Shown here piece after piece: positions 33,501 through 43,979 of a stretch of 64,000 nt of DNA; the first letter of the stretch is position 1; every line of letters begins with the position of its first letter. This DNA comes from Cystobasidiopsis lactophilus. Taxonomy: Eukaryota; Basidiomycota; Agaricostilbomycetes; Agaricostilbales; Chionosphaeraceae. Where the stretch lies: NCBI GenBank assembly GCA_001599975.1, contig BCIO01000006.1, forward strand, positions 863,587 to 927,586. Direction: 5' to 3'. Both the position numbers and the translations under genes were made by a program. Below the pieces are notes generated by a model, which was given only the letters and a program-made list of their open reading frames with translations, had not been told where the DNA came from and searched no databases.

Positions 33501-35178
33501 ATGCTGAGGACCCTGACTGCTTCTCTGCCCACATCTCTCAGCACTCGGACTTTGTCGAGAACCTTTGCAACCTGCCTGGCTGCCAGAATGAGAGTCGTGC
33601 CGGTGCCCGTCCGAAGTGACAAGTTGAGACCTTTGGCCTTCCTTCCAGCCTCCAATTGCGGCTAATGCCTCTTGGGGCAACAGCTATGCGTACCTGTTGA
33701 TCGACGACAAGTCGAAGACCGCAGCAGCAGTCGATCCATTTGACCGTGAGCCTCTTTCCACTTTTACGGCAGGCAGCTTCCCTCAGACCTGTCAAAACCA
33801 GCCAAAAAGGTCGTCGAGGCGGCCGAGAAGGAAGGCGTGACTCTGGGAGAGCATCTCATCACCACTCACCATGTCAGTCCTTGCCCCTTTGCCACAGCGC
33901 AGCTCCCAAGCGCTGAGCCCTTCATCCTGACAGCACGCTGACCATTCGGGCGGCAACCTCGACTTCAAGAAGATCTACCCGGACGTCAAGATCTATGGCG
34001 GCTCCGAAGAGTGCAAAGGCCTAACGAACAAGGTAGGGTCGGCCTTCCCTCAAGCTCCGCTGGGGGCTACATCAGAAGTGTCGCTCTGCAGGTCCAACAC
34101 GGCGACGAGTTCTCCATCGGCGACATCAAGGTCAAAGCTTATGTGAGCGCTTCCTTCCTCGCTTGCCAGTAGCAGGATCTCAATCGGGGGATGCAGGCCA
34201 CGGCTTGCCACACTCAAGACTCCATTTGCTTCTACGTCGAGGGTGAGCCCACCACTTTCGGGCGGGCACCTTGTCGCTCATTGCTTTGGGTTGTAGATAC
34301 TGCTAACAACCAAAAGGGCGTCTTCACTGGGTAGGTTCGAGCCTCCTCCTGATCTCAATCGGGATTTCATGAAAGCTTGTATCTACAGCGACACCCTCTT
34401 CGTCTCTGGCTGTGGTCGCTTCTTCGAGGGTGGGCTCTTTCATCTTCATCTCTTTCATCTAGAGCTAAGAGTGAACAAAAGGAACCGCCGAGGAGATGCA
34501 TAAGGCCTTGAACACCACTTTGGCCGGTCTGCCGGATGACACGGTGGTGGGTCACCTTCCTTCTCCTTCCTTTCCATCGTCAAGATTGACTGTTTATTTT
34601 GGTTCCCACAGGTCTACTGTGGCGTATGCAGGCTCCTCTAACCTAGCACCTGAATCTACTCACAGTGCTTGGGAGGTTTTGCCGGTATACAGCACGAGTA
34701 CACCAAGGCCAACGTCGCCTTCTCTTCGCACATTGACCCTGCCAACCCGGACATCAAGAAGCTCAAGGCCTTTTGCGAGACTAACGAAGTGACCACTGGC
34801 AAGGTGGGTTTCCAATGGCTTACTATAGAGGATTTCCTCTGAGTGCCATGGGCGGCTGCTCCACAGTTCACCATTGGCGATGAGAAGAAGCACAATGTGT
34901 AGGTCCTTTACTACCTTATGTCTTTGGCATCACGTACAGTAACAAGCTCCTGCAGGTTCATGCGCATCGACTCGGTGAGGCGTTTTCTCCCCTTCTCTTT
35001 CTCTCACCGCTGACCCTTCTTTTTCTAGGACGCGGTCACTAGCAAATCGGGGTGGGGGGTCTTCGCTCTTAGCTCTACATCCTTCGAGCTCACTTCTGGA
35101 CTCCTTCGCCACAGAACGAAAGACCAGGTCAAGGCCATGGCCTGGCTGCGCGAAGCCAAGAACAACTTCAAGGGTTAA
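33501..35178 (+). CDS. GLO2: Hydroxyacylglutathione hydrolase (glyoxalase II), two possible starts
   Basis: About eleven small exons. The metal-binding signature is split by an intron: LITTHH, then HADHSGGNLDFKKIYPD, giving T-H-H-H-A-D-H (THxHxDH). Other family blocks: NYAYLLIDDKSKTAAAVDPF, VQHGDEFSIGDIKVKA, ATACHTQDSICFYVED, GVFTG, DTLFVSGCGRFFEG, TAEEMHKALNT, HEYTKANVAFSSHIDPANPD and the end VKAMAWLREAKNNFKG at 35178. Reaction: hydrolysis of S-lactoylglutathione to lactate and glutathione, the second step of methylglyoxal detoxification. The ATG at 33501 opens MLRTLTASLPTSLSTRTLSR, a typical mitochondrial presequence; the in-frame ATG at 33588 opens MRVVPVPVRSD, the cytosolic form. Both may be used. 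Confidence 0.9.
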
Positions 35179-35379
35179 AGAAAAGTCCTTTCAATCGATT
35201 GCAAGGCGGGAAACTAAATCCTAAAAGACGTCAAGATGCACACAAGTTCTTTGTAAAGTTTGCATTTCGCTTCCAAATCATTGCACGGCCAAGATTCTGT
35301 ACAAGTACAATCGCACACATTGAGAGAGAGGAAACGTGAGTCTGAAGCTGTTGGGGGAAAGAAAGCAGAAGCGCTCGGA

Positions 35380-37193
35380 TCAGTGCTGCGGCTGGGGATG
35401 GGCGGAGGCGAGCAGGCTCCCTTCGTCAAAGTCGTCGGCATCAGAGTCCACCTCGATCATCACCACGCCGTCTTCGGGCGGTATGGGGTCCAACTCTTGC
35501 GGCGGCACCAGGGAAGTCTGGGCGGACGAGACCGAGGTAGGGGACGAGGCCGTCTCTTCTTCAAAGTCAGAGCTCGCCACGCTGGACGTATCGTCATCGT
35601 CGTCGTCCTCCATCTCTTCGTCTTCTTGCTCGTCGGCATCGAGCAGTATGAAGTCGGTGTTGGACGAGACGGCGTCGGTGCGCGCCCGCTTCGGTCGGAA
35701 GTAGTCGTCGGCGTTGATGGAGGCGGCAGAGTCGTTGGGCGTTGGTCGTTTCGGTGGTCGAGTGTCGGCTGATGGGGTGGTGGCTGGGGCTGGAGTGGGC
35801 GGAAGCGACGTGGGGGCTGAGGATGGCGCCGGGACAGCGTTGGGGTCCCTCTTGCGCCGGATGATATGAGGCAGCTTGCAGCCCTTGGTGCGGCAGGCGC
35901 CCGAGGCCGAAAAGTCGGGGCACTCGTTGACGTGCCGGTTGGGGCAGGCAGCGCCGAGGTCGCACCAGCCCAAGTTGGCAAAGTCGGCGCAGACGGCCGC
36001 CTGGGCGCCGACGTGGACGTGCGGGAACCTGCAGGCCGAGCCGTTCTTGCAGTTGGGGAAGTGCAGGCAGTGCGGCATGCGGTGGTCGTTGGGGGTGTGG
36101 GAGAGCGCGCAGGTGGCCTCGGTCTGGTCGCAGGCGTTCTTGAGGAACTTGGGGCAGACGGCAATCTTGCTGGAGTCGTGCACATAACCGCACTTGCGAG
36201 CGTTGCGGCATTCACCTTTAAGAACGCAAAACAAAAGGGTTGCAAAAAAGCACACAACAAATCAGCCAGAACATTCTGGAGCGCGAGGGACACGACGGAG
36301 AGCGCGCCCGAGCAACAGAGGCAGGAGGCGGCCTCGTCGTGTCATAGAAAAGCCACAGACCAGTCTTTTGGAAGAACCGACACAGCGTCGTCTTCTTCTG
36401 GATGCTTGATCTGTGCGCAATGGGGCCATGGAGAAATCTAGCGAAACAATCCACGAGATCTGGTGAGGGAGCAAGCGCACCTCTTGGTGGTCCTGGCTTG
36501 GTGGGTGTTCTTGATGACGCCGACGAGGATATCGAGCCTCTTGCGCTTCTGGTCCATGGCTCGGGCGTTGACGAGGGACCTAGCGATGAGGTTGCCCGAC
36601 TTGGTCCTGACAAAGTCTTTACCTTGTACAGAGACCTTGGCCGGTGTGCTCGACGGTGCTGCTGTTGCTGTTGAGAGGGTGGCGACTGCAGGCAGCACAA
36701 ATATCGACCCATCCCACGGGGATAAGGGGGGTGGTGAGCGAAGCCCACCTTCTTTGCGGACGAGCTTCTTGCCCTTCTGATCGCTGATGAACACGACCCC
36801 GTTCACGGTGACCTCGCGCGTGCTGGTCGACGTCGACGCGGAGGCCGAGGCTGAGCTGTTGATGACTAACTTCTTGTGTTTGGAAGGTGGCGGAGGGCGT
36901 ACGGCGGCAGGTGCTTTGGGCTTGGTGGCGACGGGCGGCGCTGGCTTGGGCTTGATGGCTGGCACGTTGGGCGCGACCCAAGTGTGGTTGCCACGGCGGG
37001 TGGCTGCTGCTGCTGGTGCTGGCGGCCGGGGCAGAATCGAGGGCGGCGGCGGAGGCGTTGGCGTCGGTGCGGGCTTGGGCTTCTGGCGCAAGGCCATCAC
37101 TGCGAATCTGCTCAGCGGGGCGGCCGGGCCTGGCGGAGATGCGAGCTGGCTACCTCTGGCCTTGAGCGCTGCCTCCAACTGCAGAGAGTCCAT
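35380..37193 (-). CDS. CCCH-type zinc-finger protein (ZC3H3-like)
   Basis: The start at 37193 gives MDSLQLEAALKARGSQLASP. The N-terminal third is Pro/Ala/Lys-rich and low complexity, followed by TREVTVNGVVFISDQKGKKL and, after an intron, GKDFVRTKSGNLIARSLVNA. Then a series of CCCH fingers begins with LCRFFQKTG (exon near 36390) joined to GECRNARKCGYVHDSSKIAV. It continues CPKFLKNACDQTEATCALSH, HCLHFPNCKNGSACRFPHVH, CADFANLGWCDLGAACPNRH and CPDFSASGACRTKGCKLPH: five clustered fingers. The C terminus has KRPTPNDSAASINADDYFRP and a long acidic tail ending at 35380. The finger array and preceding SGNLIAR-type motif resemble ZC3H3/Smicl-type proteins, which act in nuclear mRNA 3'-end processing and export; that function is inferred. 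Confidence 0.72.
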
Positions 37194-37468
37194 TGGCGAA
37201 TGGGGTCCAAAAGGCGTTTGCAGCGAGGTCAGCGGGCTCTCTCTGCGAGCACGGCATGTGGTGGCGCATTCCAAAACAAGTCCCAAATGCAATCGCAAGC
37301 GCATGAATTTATGCGCATCAAAGCTAAAACAAATGCAGAAGCAGTCCCCTGGCCTAAACCAGCCAAGAATTCCATTTGCCACCAGCCCCAACCGTTGGAG
37401 CCGTTCCCTCGAACCTGCCGGAACCAATCAGCCTCAATCCAAGGGCTCAACTGTCAAGACTTACAAAA

Positions 37469-38847
37469 CTACTCGCCAAAGATGAGGCGGATGCCTCGAG
37501 CAGCACAAACGCCTCTCAGCATCTCCTTCAAAGCCTCGCTTTCCTTCGACTCCCCTTGAACCGTTCCCTTCGCACGCCGCCGGGCCGCGTCGTCTCGAAA
37601 GTCCATGAAAAGCAGCTTGAGAGCGGGAAGCAAAGTTGGGTTGGCCAAAGCCTGGGCGAAGTGGACCCAAACCGAGTGGGCGACGCCGCTGTCGGCATCG
37701 GCGGGGTAGGGGTTGCTGCGGTTCGCTTCGAGGTCGAGCCCGGTGGTGTCGAAAGAGTCTACCGGGAACTTCTTGTCAAACTTCATGAGGTCGACGAGAT
37801 GCAGCGACGTCACATGTTGAAAGCGCGCCATCCTGGCTGGCAGAAGCGCGGCTTTGGGACCGTCGAACTCGGCCAGCCCGAGGTAAAGTTGGCGAGTTGT
37901 CGCAGGAAAGCATTCGACAGCAGTTTCAAGAACAGCGCCGGGTGGTGTAGTCAGATGACGAAGCTCGTCCCGCTCGTAACGGGCATGCGCTCGTTCTTGG
38001 ATGTGCAACCTCCGACCGGTGCCACACCTGCTAAAGCGCACATATGGGCCGTAGGGGATAGCCTCGAACTCGTAGGTCAGAATAACCGCTGGAGTGTGCG
38101 GGAACATCAGCAGCCAGTCTGCCAACTTCCAAAAAGGGTTCTTCAAGGGGTCACTTGGCGCCGAAGGACCCATGTAACGGGTGAAACGAGCGGCGACGGC
38201 GACACTTGTGACCCTGGACGCGAGGTGGGGTGGAATGAGAGCGCCGAGGTAGTCGGGTTGAAGCTCGCGCCTTATGTTGAGGTGGAGCTCAACGGCGTGG
38301 AGATTTGGAAACATCTCGTCCAGCGGCTCCGGGCGACCCCAACACTTGGCGTCCTGATTTGTGTAGTCGTCAGCATAAAGCGTCAGTTGTCTGGCTTCTC
38401 TTGCTCTGCTTCTCTGTAATGCTGGCCACTCCAACGATGTGCCCGTCGGTGGAAGCACCAGGTGCATCTTGTAGAAGATGGTTTCGAGAGCGATGGGGTA
38501 GAGGACTTTGGAGATGGTCAAGATGGCTTGGATACGAGCGGCACCATCGGCTCCTATGTGAAGCGGGTTCCAATCCTCGACAAGGCCCACGATGCGGGTC
38601 AAAATCTCGGCCGGCAGCGACAACAGGTTAGGATTCGGAGGCTTGAACACCAAGTGAGTTCGAATTCTCTGGTCGTGGCGAAAGAAGCACCTACAGTAGA
38701 CATGTCGAGATGGTTGTGCGGGTCCAAGAGAAGGAATAGAGTTGCGGGCGGCAAGAGGAAGCCGTTGGGCGGCACGTGGAAAAAAAGTCCATGGACCGAC
38801 AAGTTGTGGGCAGCATAGCGTCTGCACGAGCCGTCAATCCACAACAT
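37469..38847 (-). CDS. F-box-like protein A
   Basis: Two exons. The first (38847 down to about 38699) encodes MLWIDGSCRRYAAHNLSVHG and LFLLLDPHNHLDMST. A 49-base intron in phase 0 (GTAGGTGC...GTTCAAG) joins it to PPNPNLLSLPAEILTRIVGL, an F-box-like motif (LxxLPxEIlxxI). The rest, to 37469, is a single long exon with patterns seen in fungal F-box/LRR-like proteins: REARQLTLYADDY, FPNLHAVELHLNIRREL, VTSVAVAARFTRYMG and VTSLHLVDLMKF. It ends GVCAARGIRLIFGE. Known: F-box proteins recruit substrates to SCF ubiquitin ligases. Substrate unknown. A neighbouring single-exon gene at 39197-40297 has the same general plan, including a closing 'CAARdI' phrase, so the two are probably distant paralogues. 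Confidence 0.65.
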
Positions 38848-39196
38848 GCTCTAAAAGCCAAGAAAGGAGACATACAACGGGAACGACTTGTGTTGCCTGG
38901 CAGACCACCGTCACCCAAAATTCTTTAAAAACCACTGCAAATCAAGTGACACTCTTAAGTAGCCGTTTGTAAAACAATAGGAGTGAGGACTGACCATGGC
39001 TCAGGATTTCCTGCCAGCCACACACTCGGCGAGCCATTTCTGGCAAGCCGCAGCATTCTTCCCCGTCTTCCTCTCCAGGGCGAAACCAACGGATGTTGTA
39101 GGGCCGGAAGGAAGTTATGATCAGTCCCAAAGCGGGGGCGACGTGAGACCAAGTCGAAGCAACAACGCCACAGTTCGGACTGCCGCCCACCACACC

Positions 39197-40297
39197 CTAG
39201 AGCCCGGCAACCCTGAAAGGCACATCGCCGTCGTCGTCCAGATCCGCCACTTCAATGTCCCGTGCCGCACAGATATTGGCCAAGCGCTGCGTTGCCTCCT
39301 CGTAAGATGCGCCGCCGCGTCTTGTCCCCAAAGCTAAGATCCGCAAGTTGGGCAAGAAGGCTTCGGCTTCCATCAAGTCTCCGAGATATTCAAAAGCGGC
39401 GACCGGTAGCGTGCCCACAATAACCAGCTCGGACTCCGATTTTCGATCGCCGAAGGTGAAGATTCCCAAATACCGCAGTCTGTCGAAGCGTTCCAGCTTG
39501 CTGATGATGGCTCGAGCCAGCTCATCGGTAGAGGCAGAGAGGGTGAGTTGGATGCGCGTGGTGGAGTCTGGGAGCAGGTCGATAACGTGGTCTGGGTGTG
39601 GGCAGGGCGCTGCGTAATTCGCGAGGCGAAAATGGTCTTCTGTGTCGGACCGAGTAAGGAGATGAGATATCATCCGTACTTGTGGGTCTTCGGAGGAAGC
39701 GAGCGGCTCATTAGAATAGAGCACTGTTGTAAGAGACACGGAGTCGAGTCGGTGGAAATGTGGAAACCAATGGCGAACGCTCTCATAAGGGGTCGGCCAC
39801 GCTTGGCCATCAATGTTCGGTTCGACACAGCTGAGTAGAAGGTCGTCAACGACAACAGAGCCCAGGCTCGCCAAAGCGGTCGAGAGGGCGTCTGCTCGTT
39901 GAGGAGTCCACACTTGCAAGTCCAAGCCGATCGACTTCAAATGGGGAAACGACAGCTGAGCCAGTGTCCGTCTGGCTTCCACGACCCATTCCGCATCGCC
40001 TAAGGCCCTCAGTTGAAGGGTGAGGCGCCTCGCACTTGCAGACCGAAACTTGAGGAAACGAGTGCACTCAACATGCTCCGCGCCAAAAGCCAGATTGAGC
40101 TGCCTAAAGAGAGCATAGTTGACAGAAGGCATTAGTCGGGTCGATAGGAGAAGGGCGCCAGTGAGGAAGCCAAGGCCATCTTCCCTGTCCAAAGGGTTGT
40201 TCGTCGCCCAGGCCAACACCAAGATCTCTTCGATTAGATGGTCTGGCAGGTCAAGAAGCCCGGTCTTTCGGTTGTCGGCGCTGCTGCTACTCTGCAT
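39197..40297 (-). CDS. F-box-like protein B
   Basis: Single exon of 366 residues. MQSSSSADNRKTGLLDLPDH continues LIEEILVLAWATN, an F-box-like motif near the N terminus. The remainder is leucine-rich with repeated strand-helix phrases: ARRLTLQLRALGDAEWV, FPHLKSIGLDLQVW, FHRLDSVSLTTVLY, RFDRLRYLGIFTF and LPNLRILALGTRR. It ends ANICAARDIEVADLDDDGD and VPFRVAGL. The plan matches the neighbour at 37469-38847. Likely SCF ubiquitin-ligase substrate adaptor (inference from family). The start is 177 bases from the divergent MFS transporter start. Confidence 0.68.
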   Translation of the reverse strand: MQSSSSADNRKTGLLDLPDHLIEEILVLAWATNNPLDREDGLGFLTGALLLSTRLMPSVNYALFRQLNLAFGAEHVECTRFLKFRSASARRLTLQLRALGDAEWVVEARRTLAQLSFPHLKSIGLDLQVWTPQRADALSTALASLGSVVVDDLLLSCVEPNIDGQAWPTPYESVRHWFPHFHRLDSVSLTTVLYSNEPLASSEDPQVRMISHLLTRSDTEDHFRLANYAAPCPHPDHVIDLLPDSTTRIQLTLSASTDELARAIISKLERFDRLRYLGIFTFGDRKSESELVIVGTLPVAAFEYLGDLMEAEAFLPNLRILALGTRRGGASYEEATQRLANICAARDIEVADLDDDGDVPFRVAGL

Positions 40298-40474
40298 GAC
40301 AGGTCTAATGGAGGCGCTAGCGCTGAGGTGGCCGTGCTAGACCAACAGAGCACAAAGCGGCGCAAGGAGGGGTTGTCCGCGGCGGGCCCGCGCTGTTCCG
40401 CGGCGACAAGCCAGTGGCGAAATCAGCAAGTGAGCTGCGGCAAGCTGCAAAAGTTTTAGCACAAAGCGGCCACT

Positions 40475-42273
40475 ATGTCAGAAGACACAGAATTGCAAAA
40501 GAGGCCCTCACTCAAGGAATTGCGATCAGAGCTCAAGGATGAGCGGCCGGAAGGGTTTTCGCTATCGCGCGAGGCCTGCTTTGTGGCGATTGTTTCTTTG
40601 GCGCAGCTTTTGACACAAGCGTCACTGGCCCAAGTGATTGTTCCACTTGATGCTGTCGGTGCTACTTTTGGTGTGGCGGATCAACCTGGAGAAATGAGCT
40701 GGTTTGCTGCTGCCTACAGCCTCACAGGTGAGCTCAAACCCGTCTTCATCCGAACTCTCTGACAGGCTCGCAAGTTGGCATTTTTGTCCTGCCTTCTGGA
40801 AGAGCGGGGGATCTGCTGGGCCATCGCAAATTGGTCTTCTTTGGCTTCCTTTGGTTCGGCCTCTTCTCCCTTTTGGCCGGCTTTTCAGCTTTCAGCGGCT
40901 CCTATGTCTTCTTCGATGTTTGCCGAGCGTTACAAGGAATGGGACCTGCAATCCTTCTTCCTCAAGCCATGGCAATCCTGGGGCGAACTTACAAGCCAGG
41001 GCTGCGTAAGAACCTGGTGTTCAGCCTTTTTGCCGCCACCGCTCCAAACGGTTTCGTAAGGCCTCTTCATTCGTTCAGCCTGGAAAAACGCTCACTGGAT
41101 TCATGCAGGTGCTTGGGGCCTTCTTCTCTGCTTTACTGTCGGAGTACGCTTGGTGGCCATGGGCGTTTTGGGTGTCCGGGATGATTTGCTTTGGCATCGC
41201 TGGGTTGGTACTGCTGGTGGTACCACAAGATGAGAAGCGGGTGGACAAGGATTTGACGTTTGATTGGGTGGGGACGGCACTGATCCTGCCGGGCTTGATC
41301 CTCTTCAACTTCGCATGGAACCAAGGCCCCTTGGTCGGCTGGCCGACCGTCTACGTCTATGTGCTCATGGTGGTTGGGCTTGTGCTTATCTTCGCCTTCT
41401 TTTGGGCGGAAAAACGCGTCAAGAATCCGATGTGCGCCCTTCGCGTTTTTTGCCACCCGTTTTCCAATCTCACATTGCGAGCAGGGTGCCTCAAGAGATT
41501 TGGACATTTGACGTTACCGTGACTTGTGTCGCAGTATGTGTTGGCCCCCTTTCATTCGCAAACGCTGACAATGAGTCGCCAGCTTTCGCTTGGCTGGTCG
41601 AGCTTCGGAATCTGGATCTTCTACTTCTGGCGCTTCCTGCTCACCATCAGGGAAGAATCAATCTTCCGCGTCTGCTGTCAATTCATTCCGTGCGGCGTCG
41701 CTGGCCTCGTCGCTTCCATCGTCAGTGGCAAGCTCCTCCATCGTTTTGGCCCGACCCTGGTCATGACCCTCGCCATGGCTGCTTTCACCACCGCTCTGGC
41801 ACTCATTGCCACCATGCCGGTTCATCAAACCTATTGGGCTCAAGCAGTACGCGTGTTGTTGTCATCGGGCCCAAAATATTACAAGCTGAGCGCCTTTAGT
41901 TCTTGGCCGTCTGCATCGCGCCATTCGGCATGGACATGTCATACCCATCGAGCTCCATCATTGTTTCAAATGCGCTGTCTAGAGAGCATCAAGGCGTGGC
42001 GGCTTCGCTTGTCAACACGATCGTTAATTACTCTGTCAGGTGAGAAGAGCCTCGCTTACAAAGCTGCTAAAGCCCAAGCTGATTGGGTTCGATAGTATCG
42101 GTCTCGGGTTTGCGGGAACTGTCGAGATCTATGTCAACAACGGGGGTCGTGACGTGCTCAAGGGCTATCGCGGCGCCATGTACATGGGCACCGGTCTGGC
42201 TGGTCTAGGCCTATTCATCTGCCTATTGGCGCTCTCATTTAAGCATTATTCGTCAACTGGGAAGCTATCTTAG
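40475..42273 (+). CDS. MFS transporter, multidrug-resistance type
   Basis: Multi-exon membrane transporter. The start at 40475 gives MSEDTELQKRPSLKELRSEL, a charged cytosolic N terminus, then EACFVAIVSLAQLLTQASLA and the antiporter-type loop ADQPGEMSWFAAAYSLT. Later exons give IFVLPSGRAGDLLGHRKLVF (the MFS G-x-x-x-D-x-x-G-x-R/K-like loop), VCRALQGMGPAILLPQAMAI and WPWAFWVSGMICFGIAGLVL. Then follow DWVGTALILPGLILFNFAWN, SGKLLHRFGPTLVMTLAMAA and FLAVCIAPFGMDMSYPSSSI. The gene ends with a helix and SFKHYSSTGKLS at 42273. The pattern fits fungal 14-helix DHA2 drug:H+ antiporters of the aminotriazole-resistance kind. Substrate unknown; plasma or vacuolar membrane inferred. Confidence 0.8.
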
Positions 42274-42554
42274 AATCCACCTTAGACTTCATTGCATTGC
42301 ATTTTGTATCCGGCTGCGCATTCATCTGGTTCTTGACCTTCGGGCCACACCGCTCTTCCCTCCTCGCCAAGATCCCTGGTACAAAGACTCAAAAACATAT
42401 CATGAGCTCAGCAGAGGAGAAAACGGACCTGGAAGCCATGCACTGCGCAAACGTCCGAGGCCTCTTGAGAACCACTGCCGCTGTGCACTTGACCGCTGCC
42501 AAATCTGAGCCAGCTTCCGTTAGGCTATGGACTTTCACAAAGAGAGAAATTGAG

Positions 42555-43744
42555 TCACGCCTGGATGGGCAGCAAGACAACGCCATTCAGCGCGGTCGCC
42601 TCCGAGATCTTCCAAAACTCCAACCAGGTCGCCTTGGGATCTTGCCCGGGGCTCAACGAATCTAAGACTGCGTCTGTCCATAGCACTGGTCCAGATCGCT
42701 TCATGACGTCCGCTCTAGCCCACGCGATGTCTCGAACGGTGACTCCTTGTTCGATGGCAAGCTCTGTCTTTGTATGCTAAGGCAACGTCAGGAACCCGGG
42801 GAAGACACTGACCTTGTACCCGGGATATGAAGTGAACAAGTGCATTTCTGGCTGTGGGCGCATACGCTGGACGAGGATCTCATGATCGGCGCTTGGAGCA
42901 TTTAGGGTTCGATGTTGGCTGCCCACCTTTTGTGATCATAGCATAGCTATGCCAGCCCAAGTGTTAGACAATCATCCTCTTAATGGAGTTACAGCTCATA
43001 CTTTGCAAATTGATAGGGTCGAAGCCACTTCCACCGGCTCTTCCAGTTGTCCCAAAGTGGCAAATTGATTTCCATTCCGGTTCTGAGATCTTGATCAGAT
43101 TTTGGCGCATAAGTGCCACTGACACACACTGACATCGTATGGATATCGGGATTGGCCCAGAGATGGGCTGGGAGACAATCGTCCAACTTCGGTTGCTTCA
43201 GAGTGACATCCAAATCCGCCCATAGCCCTCCGTACCGCCACAGCAGCAAGTAACGACAAAAATCCGCTTTGAGTACTGGTTTTGACAGAGACTCAAAGAA
43301 ATCCAGAATCTCTGGGGCACGGCCGCCAAGGGCATCAACGACGGCCTCGTCCATTTCGTTGTTGAGCAGCATCTGCTTTTACGAGCTTAGCGCAAGCATG
43401 CATTCAGTTAACCTCAGCTCGCACTTTGTGCTCCCATCCGGAACTAGCCCAGGACTCTATAGGGCATTCTGATTCTTCTCAAACCATCTCACAGTGCTGG
43501 CCTGATCAGGAGAAGACCACGCCTGCCAGACGATTCGGGTCCAGCTGTTCGGATTGGGCGATGGATTTAAAGCCTGTACTCTCAGTAGGGTCTCCTCGAC
43601 ACGTTCTACAGAGGACTGCGGGAGCGGATTGTAGGGCAGAGACAAGGAAGGTTGATACTGGCGAGCGAGCAACAGAAGGAGCACAGCCGCTCCGACTAGC
43701 CAGAAACAGCCCCTGAGAACTTGACTGGCGAGCAAGGAGGCCAT
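42555..43744 (-). CDS. DXD glycosyltransferase (Och1/capsular type), possible frame disruption
   Basis: Type II membrane glycosyltransferase. MASLLASQVLRGCFWLVGAA continues VLLLLLARQY, a signal anchor, followed by SWTRIVWQAWSSPDQAS. The core is VLKADFCRYLLLWRYGGLWA followed by DLDV (the DXD motif binding metal and nucleotide sugar), the signature of Gly_transf_sug / Och1-like enzymes. After introns come NAPSADHEILVQRMRPQPEM and RSGPVLWTDAVLDSLS (the family's 'GP..wTdav' motif), ending VVLLPIQA at 42555. Odd point: between WFEKNQNAL and ESWASSGWEHK near 43460-43470 the frame breaks with a stop. The two frames differ by two bases and no splice pair there restores them. This may be a real frameshift (host gene decaying) or a sequence error. 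Golgi location is inferred. Confidence 0.7.
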
Positions 43745-43979
43745 CGCAGACGAGATGAAAGCGGAGAGAGGTGTCCCCGAAACAAAACTAGCGAACTGTT
43801 CAGACGGAGCCGGAAGGCGTCACGCACATCGAGGCATCACTTCGACCGCATTTGCTGCGGTGAGGAAGAAAGAGATTAGTGCCGTGTAATAGGGCAAGGA
43901 AAAATGCATGATGAGTGAGAATGTGGTCGTCAAAGGTCTACAGTTTGGGGGTCTAGGGCACAAAAGTCCATTAAACGGC

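Noticed and set aside
36876-37485. Long plus-strand frames opposite the zinc-finger gene N terminus
   Set aside because: Gly/Val/Arg-rich translation complementary to the Pro/Ala/Lys-rich low-complexity N terminus of the CCCH protein; shadow coding.
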